Assembly: GCA_002316005.1 (NCBI GenBank)
Contig: DCIM01000085.1
Coordinates: 1 to 45,605 of the forward strand
DNA: 45,605 nt
DNA from: Prevotellaceae bacterium UBA1726
GTDB lineage: Bacteria; Bacteroidota; Bacteroidia; Bacteroidales; Bacteroidaceae
Direction: 5' to 3'
Shown here piece after piece: positions 34,764 through 43,228 of this stretch (its first letter is position 1; each line of letters begins with the position of its first letter). The position numbers and the translations under genes are program-made. The notes beneath the pieces are model-generated. The model worked only from the letters and a program-made list of their open reading frames with translations, did no database searches and was not told the origin of the DNA.

Positions 34764-37700
34764 ATGAACAAAAAACAAATGCTTCTCTGCCTGCTTGCAG
34801 CGGGTATGATGTGGGCTCCTGCTACAACATTTGCTTCACAGGAGGCAAATGCCAGCAAGGTGGCTCCTGCTGAGCAAGTGATAAAGGGTATTGTTTCCGA
34901 CGAGGAAGGTCCTATTATCGGTGCTACAGTAAAAGTTGTTGGTTCACAGATTGCTACTGTCACTGATTTCGATGGTAATTTCGAGATTAAATGTGAGCCA
35001 GGTGCAATGCTTGAAATCAGCTATGTTGGTTACTCAACAGTTCAGATGAAGGCTTCCCAGAACATGGAGGTTGTCCTGAAAGAGGATTCCGAGGTGCTTA
35101 GCGAAGTCGTTGTTACTGCTCTCGGCATCAAGCGCGAGCGTAAGGCTCTGGGTTATGGACTTGCCGAGATTAACGGTGACGAACTGACAAAGGCAAAGGA
35201 AACCAATGTCATCAACTCCCTCTCTGGTAAGGTTGCCGGTCTCATCGTCCAGAATACAGCCGGTGGTGCTTCTGGTTCTACACGCGTTGTGCTTCGTGGT
35301 AACACTGAGATGACGGGTAACAATCAACCTCTTTATGTAATCGATGGTGTTCCATTGGACAATACCAACTTCGATGCAGCTGGCGAAAATGGTGGTTATG
35401 ACCTTGGTGATGGTATCTCTGCCATCAACCCTGATGATATTGAGACAATGACAGTCCTCAAGGGTCCTGCAGCTTCCGCTCTCTATGGTTCGCGTGCTTC
35501 CCACGGTGTCATCCTCATCACAACAAAGAAGGCCGAGAAAGGAAAAGTGTCTGTTGAATACAACGGTTCTCTTACAATGGACACCCAGCTTGCTAAGTGG
35601 GATAACATTCAGCAAATCTACGGTATGGGCGATAATGGACAGTATCAGCTTGATGCTGCATCTGGTACAAACCAGAGCTGGGGTGTGAAGGCCGACTATA
35701 TCGACAAGAAATACTTTGACGGTGAGGTTCGTCCTTTCCTCATGTATCCTAACAACACCTCTGGCTTCTTCCGTACAGGTTTTACTGCCCAGAACACTGC
35801 CATTGCTTCGTTCAATCACAAGAAGACAGGTGTGCGCTTCTCTTTCACCGATATGCGTAACAAGGATATTCTCCCTAATACTCACATGTCGCGTGACAAC
35901 TTCAATCTCCGCGTGAACACATCGCTCGGTAAGGTTGACTTCGATTTCACTGGTAACTACACCCGTGAGGATGTAAAGAACCGTCCTGCCCTTGGCGACT
36001 CTCAGTCGAATGTTGGTAAGAACCTTATGACTCTTGCTGGCACATACAATCAGGAGTGGCTCAAGACTTATCAGAATGCAGATGGCACCTATGCCAACTG
36101 GAACGGTCTCGACCAGTACAACAAAAACCCTTACTGGGACCTCTATCGTTGTGTAAATACTACTGCTAAGGATGTATTCCGTCTGACAGGTAAGGTTATC
36201 TACAACATAAATAAGCACCTTAAGGTTCAGGGTACTATCGGTACTGACATGAACAATGTCAACTTCCAGGATTACACAGCACGCACCACTCCTGGTGTTC
36301 AGGCTGGTAAACTTGTCGAGAAGACCTACCGTAACCGCACTCTCAATGCAGAGGCTCTCGCTATCTACAGCAATTCTTGGGGCGACTTCGATTTCAACGG
36401 TACTTTTGGTGGTAACATCTTCTATGTAAACAATAAGATTTCTACCTTCACAGGTACCGACCAGATTGATATCAACATCATCGATCCAACCAACTATGTG
36501 TCTCAGAACACCGAGCCAAGCGAGTATCGCAAGCAGATCAACTCTATCTATGGTAGTGCAAGTCTCGGCTATCTCCACACATATTACCTTGAGGGTACTC
36601 TCCGCCACGACCAGTCTTCTACACTGCCTGTGGCACACAACAAATACCTCTATCCTTCAGTTTCGGGTAGTTGGGTATTCTCGGAGTACATCAAGCAGAA
36701 GAATCTTATCAATTATGGTAAGTTCCGTGCTTCATGGGCAAAGGTTGGTTCCGACACCGACCCTTACAATGTGGCTCTCGCATATAAGAATGGTATCTAT
36801 TCAGAGAGTGGCTACACCATTGGTATCATCAACAACGCTTCACAGCCAAACATGAACCTCAAGCCTACAATGACAAGTTCTTATGAACTCGGTCTTGAGA
36901 TGAAGTTCTTCAATGGTCGTCTGGGACTTGATGTTACTTACTACAACCAGGATTCACGCAATCAGATTATCTCTCTTGCATCGTCAGTTGCTTCTGGCTA
37001 TACCTCTCGACTCATCAATGCTGGTAACATCCAGAACAGAGGTATCGAGGTTGCCCTCAACGGTCGTATTCTCCAGATTGGCGACTTCGCATGGGATGCT
37101 GGTGTGAACTTCTCTAAGAACTCTAACAAGGTACTTGAACTTGTTGAGGGTATGGACTACCTCGAACTCGCTAATGCCTTCTGGGCAAATGTGTCGGTAG
37201 GTGCTGAAAAGGGAAAGAACTTCGGTTCAATCCGTGGTACTGACTTCGCCTACGACAAGAACGGCAACATCCTCATTGACCCAAGCACTGGTATGCCTCT
37301 CTATGATGAGAATGTACGCACTCTTGGCGATGCTTCATGGGATTGGACAGGTGGTGGTTATCTGACCTTCACTTGGAAGAACTGGCGACTCGCTACTGGC
37401 TTCGATGTCAAGGTCGGTGCCGATATCTTCTCAATGTCAATGCGCTCGGCTTACCTCACTGGTAAGGCTAACGAGACTCTTGCTGGCCGTGAGGAGTGGT
37501 ATCGTTCTGAGGAGCGTCGTAAGGAGGCTGGTATGAACGAGACTGAGTGGCGTGCTACCGGCAACTGCGAGGGCTATGTTGCTCAGGGTGTATATGCTGT
37601 GCTCGATGCTGACGGAAATATCATGAAGGATGCTGAAGGCAACTATCTCTCAACAGGCGAGAAGAACTCTGTTCCTGTCAACCCACAGAACTATTGGAAG

Positions 37701-37982
37701 AGTGTGGCTGAGAAGGCTCCTGGCATCTTCATCTACGATAACTCTTATGTTAAGTGCCGTGAGATTACTCTCGGCTACAATTTCCCAGAGAAGATGCTCA
37801 GTGGCGTGAAATGGATTCGTTCGCTCAATGTATCATTTGTGGCTCGTAACCCATTCATCATCTGGAAGAACCTTCCAAACATCGACCCTGACTCTGGCTA
37901 CAACACCTCTGGCCTCGGACTCGAGTATGGCTCGCTTCCTTCGCGCAAGAGTTTCGGTCTCAATGTTAACATTAAGTTCTAA
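34764..37982 (+). CDS. SusC-like TonB-dependent outer-membrane transporter
   Basis: A 1072-residue importer of the SusC/RagA family. It has a signal peptide (about 1-25, ending TFAS), a carboxypeptidase-regulatory-like domain (IKGIVSDEEGPIIGATVKVV), a plug with SEVVVTALGIKRERKALGYG and GSRASHGVILITTKK, and a barrel ending SFGLNVNIKF at the last residue. That ending is the normal SusC C-terminus, in contrast with the fused protein at 20338. SusD follows 27 bases later. Together they would import oligosaccharides released by the flanking GH5 enzymes; substrate is inferred. Confidence 0.95.
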   Translation: MNKKQMLLCLLAAGMMWAPATTFASQEANASKVAPAEQVIKGIVSDEEGPIIGATVKVVGSQIATVTDFDGNFEIKCEPGAMLEISYVGYSTVQMKASQNMEVVLKEDSEVLSEVVVTALGIKRERKALGYGLAEINGDELTKAKETNVINSLSGKVAGLIVQNTAGGASGSTRVVLRGNTEMTGNNQPLYVIDGVPLDNTNFDAAGENGGYDLGDGISAINPDDIETMTVLKGPAASALYGSRASHGVILITTKKAEKGKVSVEYNGSLTMDTQLAKWDNIQQIYGMGDNGQYQLDAASGTNQSWGVKADYIDKKYFDGEVRPFLMYPNNTSGFFRTGFTAQNTAIASFNHKKTGVRFSFTDMRNKDILPNTHMSRDNFNLRVNTSLGKVDFDFTGNYTREDVKNRPALGDSQSNVGKNLMTLAGTYNQEWLKTYQNADGTYANWNGLDQYNKNPYWDLYRCVNTTAKDVFRLTGKVIYNINKHLKVQGTIGTDMNNVNFQDYTARTTPGVQAGKLVEKTYRNRTLNAEALAIYSNSWGDFDFNGTFGGNIFYVNNKISTFTGTDQIDINIIDPTNYVSQNTEPSEYRKQINSIYGSASLGYLHTYYLEGTLRHDQSSTLPVAHNKYLYPSVSGSWVFSEYIKQKNLINYGKFRASWAKVGSDTDPYNVALAYKNGIYSESGYTIGIINNASQPNMNLKPTMTSSYELGLEMKFFNGRLGLDVTYYNQDSRNQIISLASSVASGYTSRLINAGNIQNRGIEVALNGRILQIGDFAWDAGVNFSKNSNKVLELVEGMDYLELANAFWANVSVGAEKGKNFGSIRGTDFAYDKNGNILIDPSTGMPLYDENVRTLGDASWDWTGGGYLTFTWKNWRLATGFDVKVGADIFSMSMRSAYLTGKANETLAGREEWYRSEERRKEAGMNETEWRATGNCEGYVAQGVYAVLDADGNIMKDAEGNYLSTGEKNSVPVNPQNYWKSVAEKAPGIFIYDNSYVKCREITLGYNFPEKMLSGVKWIRSLNVSFVARNPFIIWKNLPNIDPDSGYNTSGLGLEYGSLPSRKSFGLNVNIKF

Positions 37983-38009
37983 TAGCCAACAATATAACAG
38001 ATTATTATT

Positions 38010-39788
38010 ATGAAGAAAATATATAAGTCGCTTTTCATCCTTCTTGCTGCTGTGCTGACATTCTCGGCATGTAGCGACGAACACATGGAAAGACTGAATG
38101 TTGACAGTTCGAAATATCTGGAAATCGACCCTAATACCCAACTTACAACGGGTCTTCTCCAGACCTATGGTGACTTCCAGCTCATGGATACTTACCGTAG
38201 CTACATCACTGGTTTCCCACAGTATTTCGCTGGTGGCTGGAATGTCAGCAACTATGCTGGTGCTGTCTATCCAAGCAATAACGAGATGAGCCATCTCTGG
38301 GACCGCTACTACGGCATTGGCATCAAGAATGTTGCTGATGGTATTGCCAACTCTGCTGATATGCCAAACACCAATGCTGCTTTGCGTATCCACAAGGCTT
38401 ACCTCCTTGCTCTTCTTACCGATACCTATGGCGATGTTCCTTGCAAGCAGGCAGGACTTGGCTATACTGAGGATATCGACAAACCTGTTTACGACACTCA
38501 GGAATCAATCTACAACTGGCTTTTCGAGGAACTCGAGGCTTGTGGCAAGCAGATTGGTACTGGTTCTGATGTCCTCTCTGGCGATGTGACAAGCATGAAG
38601 GGTAACCCTGCTGCTTGGAAGAAGTATGTGAACTCTCTCCGTATGCGTTATGCTATGCGTATCTCTGATGTAGCTCCTGAAAAGGCAAAGGCTGAGTTCG
38701 AGAAGGCTATGACTGCCGAGGGTGGTTACATCACCTCGTCTGACGATGATGCCTATATCGTTTATCTCAACTCGCCATTCACTCTCTATGATGGTGCTGC
38801 TGACTACGATTTCCGTGCTAATGCTCTCAGCGAGATTCTCTACGGACAGGCTGCCGACTCTCCTACATTCATCTGTGCTACTCTCTACAACCACATGGTA
38901 AACACCAACGACCCTCGTCTGCTTCGTCTCTGCCGCAACTACCTTAATGTGTCGCGCAGCCAGACAAACACCGATGGCAACTTCGACCTTACCGACGAGG
39001 TGGCTGCATGGAAGGCTAAGGGTGGCAAGGGTACAACTCCTAACAATGTGGGCGATGCTTGGTGGCACGAGTGGGTGAATGCTCCAAACAATTCCGAGAT
39101 TCCTACTCTCGAGCGTCTCGTGGCTGAGTTCCCTTCTGTTGGCTATGACGGCAACAACTATCCTGCTCGTATGGTTCGCCCTGCTTTGGCTGTCAACTTC
39201 GAGAAAGCCAATTGTCCGGGCATCCTCATTACCTATGCTGAGGTTGAATATCTCCTCGCTGAGGCTAAACTCCTCGGATGGAATGTTGAAGGCACTGTCG
39301 AGCAGCACTATGAGGCTGGTATCCGTGCCACTATGCAGATGATGAACAAGTACTATCTCACTCCTTATGTTGACTATAAGGACAGCACTCTCCCAAGCTG
39401 GTTCGAGCAGCCTGTAATCCAGCCTATCTCTGACCAGGAGATTGACGACTACATCGCAGCAAATCCTCTTGGCGACAATCCTAAGGAGGCTATCAACACT
39501 CAGGCATGGTTGCTCCATATCACAAACCCTTCTGAGGGTTGGGCTAATGTACGTCGTTCTGACTATCCTGCTCTTATGGACCGCGCTCAGCTCCCTATCC
39601 GTGGTGACTTCCCACACGAGGACCCTAACATGACTACTCCTACTCGCTTGAAGTATCCTAACCTCGAGCAGGACTACAATGGCAAGAACTATGCTGACGC
39701 CCTCAGTCGTATGGGTGGTTCTGACGATTGGCACCATCGTGTTTGGTGGGACATGAACGAGCAAAACTTCTACGACCCTAAAAAATAG
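38010..39788 (+). CDS. SusD-like lipoprotein (SusD/RagB superfamily)
   Basis: A 592-residue surface lipoprotein (lipobox FSAC, C21). Its N-terminal ERLNVDSSKYLEIDPNTQLTTGLLQTYG and internal AYLLALLTDTYGDVPCKQAG are more like the divergent SusD-like subgroup than the classic RagB type. The C-terminal block WLLHITNPSEGWANVRRSDYP is in the place of the classic WEFAFEGIRFNDMRRW block. It would form the lid of the transporter encoded 27 bases upstream, and is followed 27 bases later by a binding protein gene. Specificity is unknown. Confidence 0.9.
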   Translation: MKKIYKSLFILLAAVLTFSACSDEHMERLNVDSSKYLEIDPNTQLTTGLLQTYGDFQLMDTYRSYITGFPQYFAGGWNVSNYAGAVYPSNNEMSHLWDRYYGIGIKNVADGIANSADMPNTNAALRIHKAYLLALLTDTYGDVPCKQAGLGYTEDIDKPVYDTQESIYNWLFEELEACGKQIGTGSDVLSGDVTSMKGNPAAWKKYVNSLRMRYAMRISDVAPEKAKAEFEKAMTAEGGYITSSDDDAYIVYLNSPFTLYDGAADYDFRANALSEILYGQAADSPTFICATLYNHMVNTNDPRLLRLCRNYLNVSRSQTNTDGNFDLTDEVAAWKAKGGKGTTPNNVGDAWWHEWVNAPNNSEIPTLERLVAEFPSVGYDGNNYPARMVRPALAVNFEKANCPGILITYAEVEYLLAEAKLLGWNVEGTVEQHYEAGIRATMQMMNKYYLTPYVDYKDSTLPSWFEQPVIQPISDQEIDDYIAANPLGDNPKEAINTQAWLLHITNPSEGWANVRRSDYPALMDRAQLPIRGDFPHEDPNMTTPTRLKYPNLEQDYNGKNYADALSRMGGSDDWHHRVWWDMNEQNFYDPKK

Positions 39789-39815
39789 TCACACATCATC
39801 AATATATAGAATAAT

Positions 39816-41228
39816 ATGAAAAAGATATATTCATTGCTTGCAATCTGCATGCTTGCAGCAATCTCATTCTCAAGCTGTTCTAATGAGGAACCATTCGCTA
39901 CAGCTTCTGAAGACGACTACCCACAGATTCTCCTTCCTTGGTTTGGTGAGTGGGAGAATGGTGAGCCGGTAGAATATAAGAGCATCACTCGCGACATGGA
40001 GTTCGTTGATTCGTGCGTCGTTACTCCATCGCAGTACACCACAGTGAAATGGAACATCGATGGTGAGACTGTTGCCGAGGGTACTCGCATCCAGAAGACT
40101 TTCCTTGCTGGTACCTACACTCTCAAACTCATCGCTACTACAACAAAGGGACTCTCTACCTCGCGTACTGGTCTTCTTGTTGTCCGTCCGCTCGAAGGCG
40201 ATCCAACAGTGTCGTCAAGTCTTGTCTATCGTCAGATGGTGGCTGGCACTCATGTAGCGGTCGAAGGTACAAACCTCGAGAACATCACAATGGTAATCAT
40301 CGGCGGAATGGAGACTCCTGCTAAGTTCGTCAATGGCTTGCTCGAGTTCGATGTTCCTCTCCTCGCATTTGGCGACTATCGTCTCGTCCTTGTCGATGCC
40401 GATGGTCAGCAGTATGGCGACAACATGGTTACTATTGCCGAGGAACCATACGAGGATCCTGATGTGAAGAAACCTGAGACTATCGTTCTCTGGGAGGGCG
40501 ACTGGCAGGTTACATGGGGCACTCCTTTCAAGGAACTCGCTGCTGAGTCGAAGAAACTTGTCAAGGAGGGCACTATCTATGCTGGCACAATCCTTCGTGT
40601 CTATGTAGAGGGCGAAGGTCAGGGTGCTGCCACATCTGCTTGGTGGCGTAACATCCTCACCGGTGGTAACGAGGATGTGGAACCAGGTGCTCGTGGCGAC
40701 ATCGAGATTCATGGTTCGCAGGTTCTCGAGTATGAACTCAACGAGACTTCTATCGACCTCATTAAGAATCAGGATGGTCTCTTCGTCGTTGGTAATGGTT
40801 TCAATGTCAAGAAGGTTGAAATCTTCACTATCCCTGGTGGTCCTGATTCTGGCGACGAGGGTGGTAGCACTGGCGAAGGTGGTGTAATCTGGGAAGGTGA
40901 ACTCCAGGTCGATTGGGTTATGCCTGATCTGGGCAATGCCTACGATTTGCTCAAGAAAAATGCGAAGGCTGGTTCTGTTCTTACACTCAGCGTTCAGGAG
41001 ACATCGGCTTCTTATCACATGTGCTGTGCTGTCATCGACTGGGCTGGTATCACTACCTGTAAGGCTGAGGAGAAGGAAGGCGATGGCTTGCGTGGCGACA
41101 AGAATGTCTCTGGCACTATGGATGTCGATTTCCCTCTCAACGAGCAGTCTATCGAACTCATCAAGAATGGTAATGAGTTTGGTGTCGTTGGCTATGGTTG
41201 TAAGTTGACTAAGATTACTCTCAAGTAA
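39816..41228 (+). CDS. Surface glycan-binding lipoprotein with two repeated beta-sandwich modules
   Basis: A 470-residue predicted lipoprotein (lipobox FSSC, C21). In order: a PKD-like domain (about 48-130), an IPT/TIG-like domain (about 133-215), and two tandem modules (about 222-345 and 361-470) joined by a Gly/Ser/Glu linker (GDEGGSTGEGG). Both modules begin with WEG-x-x-QV-x-W, carry a [LI]NE-x-SI-[DE]-LIKN turn, and end VVG-x-G-x-x-[VL]-x-K-[VI]-x-I. The same module, more diverged, is at the C-terminus of the endoglucanase encoded 6 bases downstream. This layout fits a surface glycan-binding protein that holds the same polysaccharide the enzyme cuts. The binding role is inferred. Confidence 0.8.
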   Translation: MKKIYSLLAICMLAAISFSSCSNEEPFATASEDDYPQILLPWFGEWENGEPVEYKSITRDMEFVDSCVVTPSQYTTVKWNIDGETVAEGTRIQKTFLAGTYTLKLIATTTKGLSTSRTGLLVVRPLEGDPTVSSSLVYRQMVAGTHVAVEGTNLENITMVIIGGMETPAKFVNGLLEFDVPLLAFGDYRLVLVDADGQQYGDNMVTIAEEPYEDPDVKKPETIVLWEGDWQVTWGTPFKELAAESKKLVKEGTIYAGTILRVYVEGEGQGAATSAWWRNILTGGNEDVEPGARGDIEIHGSQVLEYELNETSIDLIKNQDGLFVVGNGFNVKKVEIFTIPGGPDSGDEGGSTGEGGVIWEGELQVDWVMPDLGNAYDLLKKNAKAGSVLTLSVQETSASYHMCCAVIDWAGITTCKAEEKEGDGLRGDKNVSGTMDVDFPLNEQSIELIKNGNEFGVVGYGCKLTKITLK

Positions 41229-41234
41229 CCTCCT

Positions 41235-42947
41235 ATGAAGAAACTCCTTCTTTTGGCAACCTTTGCTGTTGCCTCTCATCTCGTTGTTCTTGCCCAGAAC
41301 ATTGAAACTGCTACTGATGCAGTGAAGAATATGGGACTCGGATGGAACCTTGGCAATACTCTTGATGCAAATTCTGCGAGTGTTGCCGACCCATCCAACG
41401 ATGCCTATTGGGGTGGACAGGGACTGGAATCCGAGACTTGCTGGGGACAGGCCACAACTGCCAAGGCACTCTTCACAATGATGAAGGAGGCAGGCTTTGG
41501 TGCTATCCGTGTGCCTGTCACTTGGTACAACCACATGGACAAGGACGGAAATGTCAATGCCCAGTGGATGGCGCGTGTTCACGAAGTAGTGGATATGGTT
41601 ATCGATAACGGTCTCTACTGCATCGTCAATGTGCATCATGATACTGGTGCCGACAGCAACAGCCGTAAGTCGTGGATAAAGGCCGACATGACCGTCTACA
41701 ACAACCAGAAAGCCCGCTATGAGCATCTCTGGCAGCAGATTGCAGAGGAGTTCAAGGACTACGACCAGCATCTCCTCTTCGAGGCTTACAACGAGATGCT
41801 CGACATTAAGAATTCATGGTGCTTTGCTTCGTTCAATGCCACAAATCAATATGATGCGACAATTGCCAAGTCGGCCTATGATGCCATTAACAGCTATGCA
41901 CAGTCGTTTGTCAATACTGTGCGTGCCACAGGTAGCAACAACAGTCAGCGCAACCTCATTGTCAACACTTATGCTTCAGCAAGTGGCGAGGGCACATGGA
42001 ACTCTCATCTCACTGACCCTTTGACTCAGATGAATCTGCCTCAGGATAATGTGGAAAGCCATATCATCTTCGAGGTTCATTCCTATCCAACCATTGCGGG
42101 ATACTCTCTTTCTACCATCAAGAGCAATGTTAATAAGTTCATCAGTGGCCTTAACACTCATCTTGTGTCAAAAGGTGCTCCTGTCATTGTGGGCGAGTGG
42201 GGTACAAGCAATGTTGATGCTGGTACAGGCAAGACCGATTATGAAGTAAACCGCGACCTGATGTTCGACTTCGCTACATATTTCGTGCGTCAGGCAAAGG
42301 CAAACGGCATTGGCACATTCTATTGGATGGGCATCAGTGATGGCAATTCACGCTCCTATCCGGTGTTCAGTCAGCCCGACCTTGCCGAATGTCTGGCAAA
42401 GGCTTATCATGGCGACGACTATCAAGGAAAGTATCCTGTACTCGAAGAGGTAGAGTCGTTGTTGTGCTTCGAGGGTTCAAAGGAACTGGGTTGGGGAAAT
42501 GGCATCACCATTGCTGCTGATGCGTTCAAGGTTGTTGGCGAAAACTGTCAGTTGGAACTCACCTACTCACAGACTCTCGGTTCTGGCGATGACATTCAGT
42601 TCTTCTTCGGCAACTGGTCGTCAAAGCCAAGTGTCGTTGTTGATGGTACAACCTATGGTGGCGACTTCAACCCAAGCAGTGTCTATAAGACAGGTGCTGG
42701 TAGCAATCATGTCACAACCTTCACCTTCTCGGCTGCCGACTATGCAAAACTCTGTCAGTTGGGACTCATCGTCCATGGCACGGGTATCACCCTCACAAAG
42801 GCTATCTTGATTAATCCGAATGTTTCGGGCATTGAATCCCTCAACATTCACCCATCATCCATCACCCATAAATACATTGATAATGGTCGTGTGGTAATCA
42901 TGAAAAATGGCAAGCGCTTCACCGCCATCGGACAAGAAATAAAATAA
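41235..42947 (+). CDS. GH5 endo-beta-1,4-glucanase with C-terminal binding module
   Basis: A 570-residue secreted enzyme. The signal peptide (1-20, ending VLAQ) is followed by a GH5 barrel starting NMGLGWNLGNTLDAN, typical of GH5_4-like and related endoglucanases. E187 (EAYNEMLD) is the acid/base, E321 (IVGEWGTSN) the nucleophile, and NVHHDTGAD and FEVHSYP line the active site. A beta-sandwich module (about 405-530) matches the modules of the upstream lipoprotein. The last about 25 residues (YIDNGRVVIMKNGKRFTAIG) look like a Prevotella-type C-terminal tail, perhaps a degenerate type IX sorting signal; this is uncertain. It is the last gene of the second locus. Confidence 0.87.
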   Translation: MKKLLLLATFAVASHLVVLAQNIETATDAVKNMGLGWNLGNTLDANSASVADPSNDAYWGGQGLESETCWGQATTAKALFTMMKEAGFGAIRVPVTWYNHMDKDGNVNAQWMARVHEVVDMVIDNGLYCIVNVHHDTGADSNSRKSWIKADMTVYNNQKARYEHLWQQIAEEFKDYDQHLLFEAYNEMLDIKNSWCFASFNATNQYDATIAKSAYDAINSYAQSFVNTVRATGSNNSQRNLIVNTYASASGEGTWNSHLTDPLTQMNLPQDNVESHIIFEVHSYPTIAGYSLSTIKSNVNKFISGLNTHLVSKGAPVIVGEWGTSNVDAGTGKTDYEVNRDLMFDFATYFVRQAKANGIGTFYWMGISDGNSRSYPVFSQPDLAECLAKAYHGDDYQGKYPVLEEVESLLCFEGSKELGWGNGITIAADAFKVVGENCQLELTYSQTLGSGDDIQFFFGNWSSKPSVVVDGTTYGGDFNPSSVYKTGAGSNHVTTFTFSAADYAKLCQLGLIVHGTGITLTKAILINPNVSGIESLNIHPSSITHKYIDNGRVVIMKNGKRFTAIGQEIK

Positions 42948-43108
42948 AGCCCCTTTCCCCCGGCCCTTTGGGCCTTCCCCTTTACTTCCCTCCGTATTTC
43001 CGGCGCCATCTACGATGACACGCCGACTTCGGTCAGTGAGCCCTCGGCAAGTTTCCCCTCCGAAGTTTCTGCGGGGCAAGGGGAGTGAAATGCAAGGAAA
43101 TGAAATAT
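42948..43108. repeat. GC-rich extragenic region with hairpins
   Basis: There is no gene. GGCCC (42962-42966) and GGGCC (42970-42974) form a tight hairpin 15 bases after the endoglucanase stop. The C-rich stretch at 42974-42990 is partly complementary to the G-rich stretch at about 43073-43084. Base composition is clearly more G+C rich than the neighbouring genes, as expected for REP-like extragenic elements. Confidence 0.45.
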
Positions 43109-43141
43109 AAAAGGTGAACCTCGCAAGAGATTCACCTTTTT
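43109..43141 (+). terminator. Bidirectional-looking intrinsic terminator
   Basis: AAAAGGTGAA (43109-43118) pairs with TTCACCTTTT (43131-43140). A mismatch and CTC/GAG extend the stem around a GCAA loop. A before and T after the stem allow use by both convergent units (endoglucanase locus and patatin gene). A similar hairpin is at 45431-45467. Confidence 0.8.
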
Positions 43142-43176
43142 AACTTATAACTTATAACTCTTAACTCTTAACCCTA
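43142..43176. repeat. Five-unit 7-bp tandem repeat
   Basis: AACTTAT occurs twice, AACTCTT twice and AACCCTA once, in direct succession. It lies between the terminator and the REP-like hairpin and is non-coding. Confidence 0.75.
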
Positions 43177-43192
43177 CCCCCTGCGTTAGCGG

Positions 43193-43212
43193 CCCTCTCC
43201 TTTAGGAGAGGG
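43193..43212. repeat. REP-like extragenic palindrome
   Basis: CCCTCTCC (43193-43200) and GGAGAGGG (43205-43212) form a perfect 8-bp stem with a TTTA loop. CCCTAC (43173-43178) can pair with GTAGGG (43212-43217) outside it. It ends 16 bases before the patatin gene stop. It resembles common Bacteroidota extragenic palindromes (from memory). Confidence 0.6.
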
Positions 43213-43228
43213 TAGGGGTGAGGCTTCC

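Noticed and set aside
35034..36638. 534-codon antisense frame inside the second SusC gene
   Set aside because: Same codon-bias effect; the sense strand encodes a complete SusC with all landmarks.
38505..39764. 419-codon antisense frame inside the second SusD gene
   Set aside because: Shadow of the sense gene, with no recognisable domain.
40215..41771. 518-codon antisense frame spanning the binding lipoprotein and endoglucanase genes
   Set aside because: It is a shadow of two well-supported genes, explained by avoidance of TTA, CTA and TCA codons in highly biased sense frames. It has no domain pattern.
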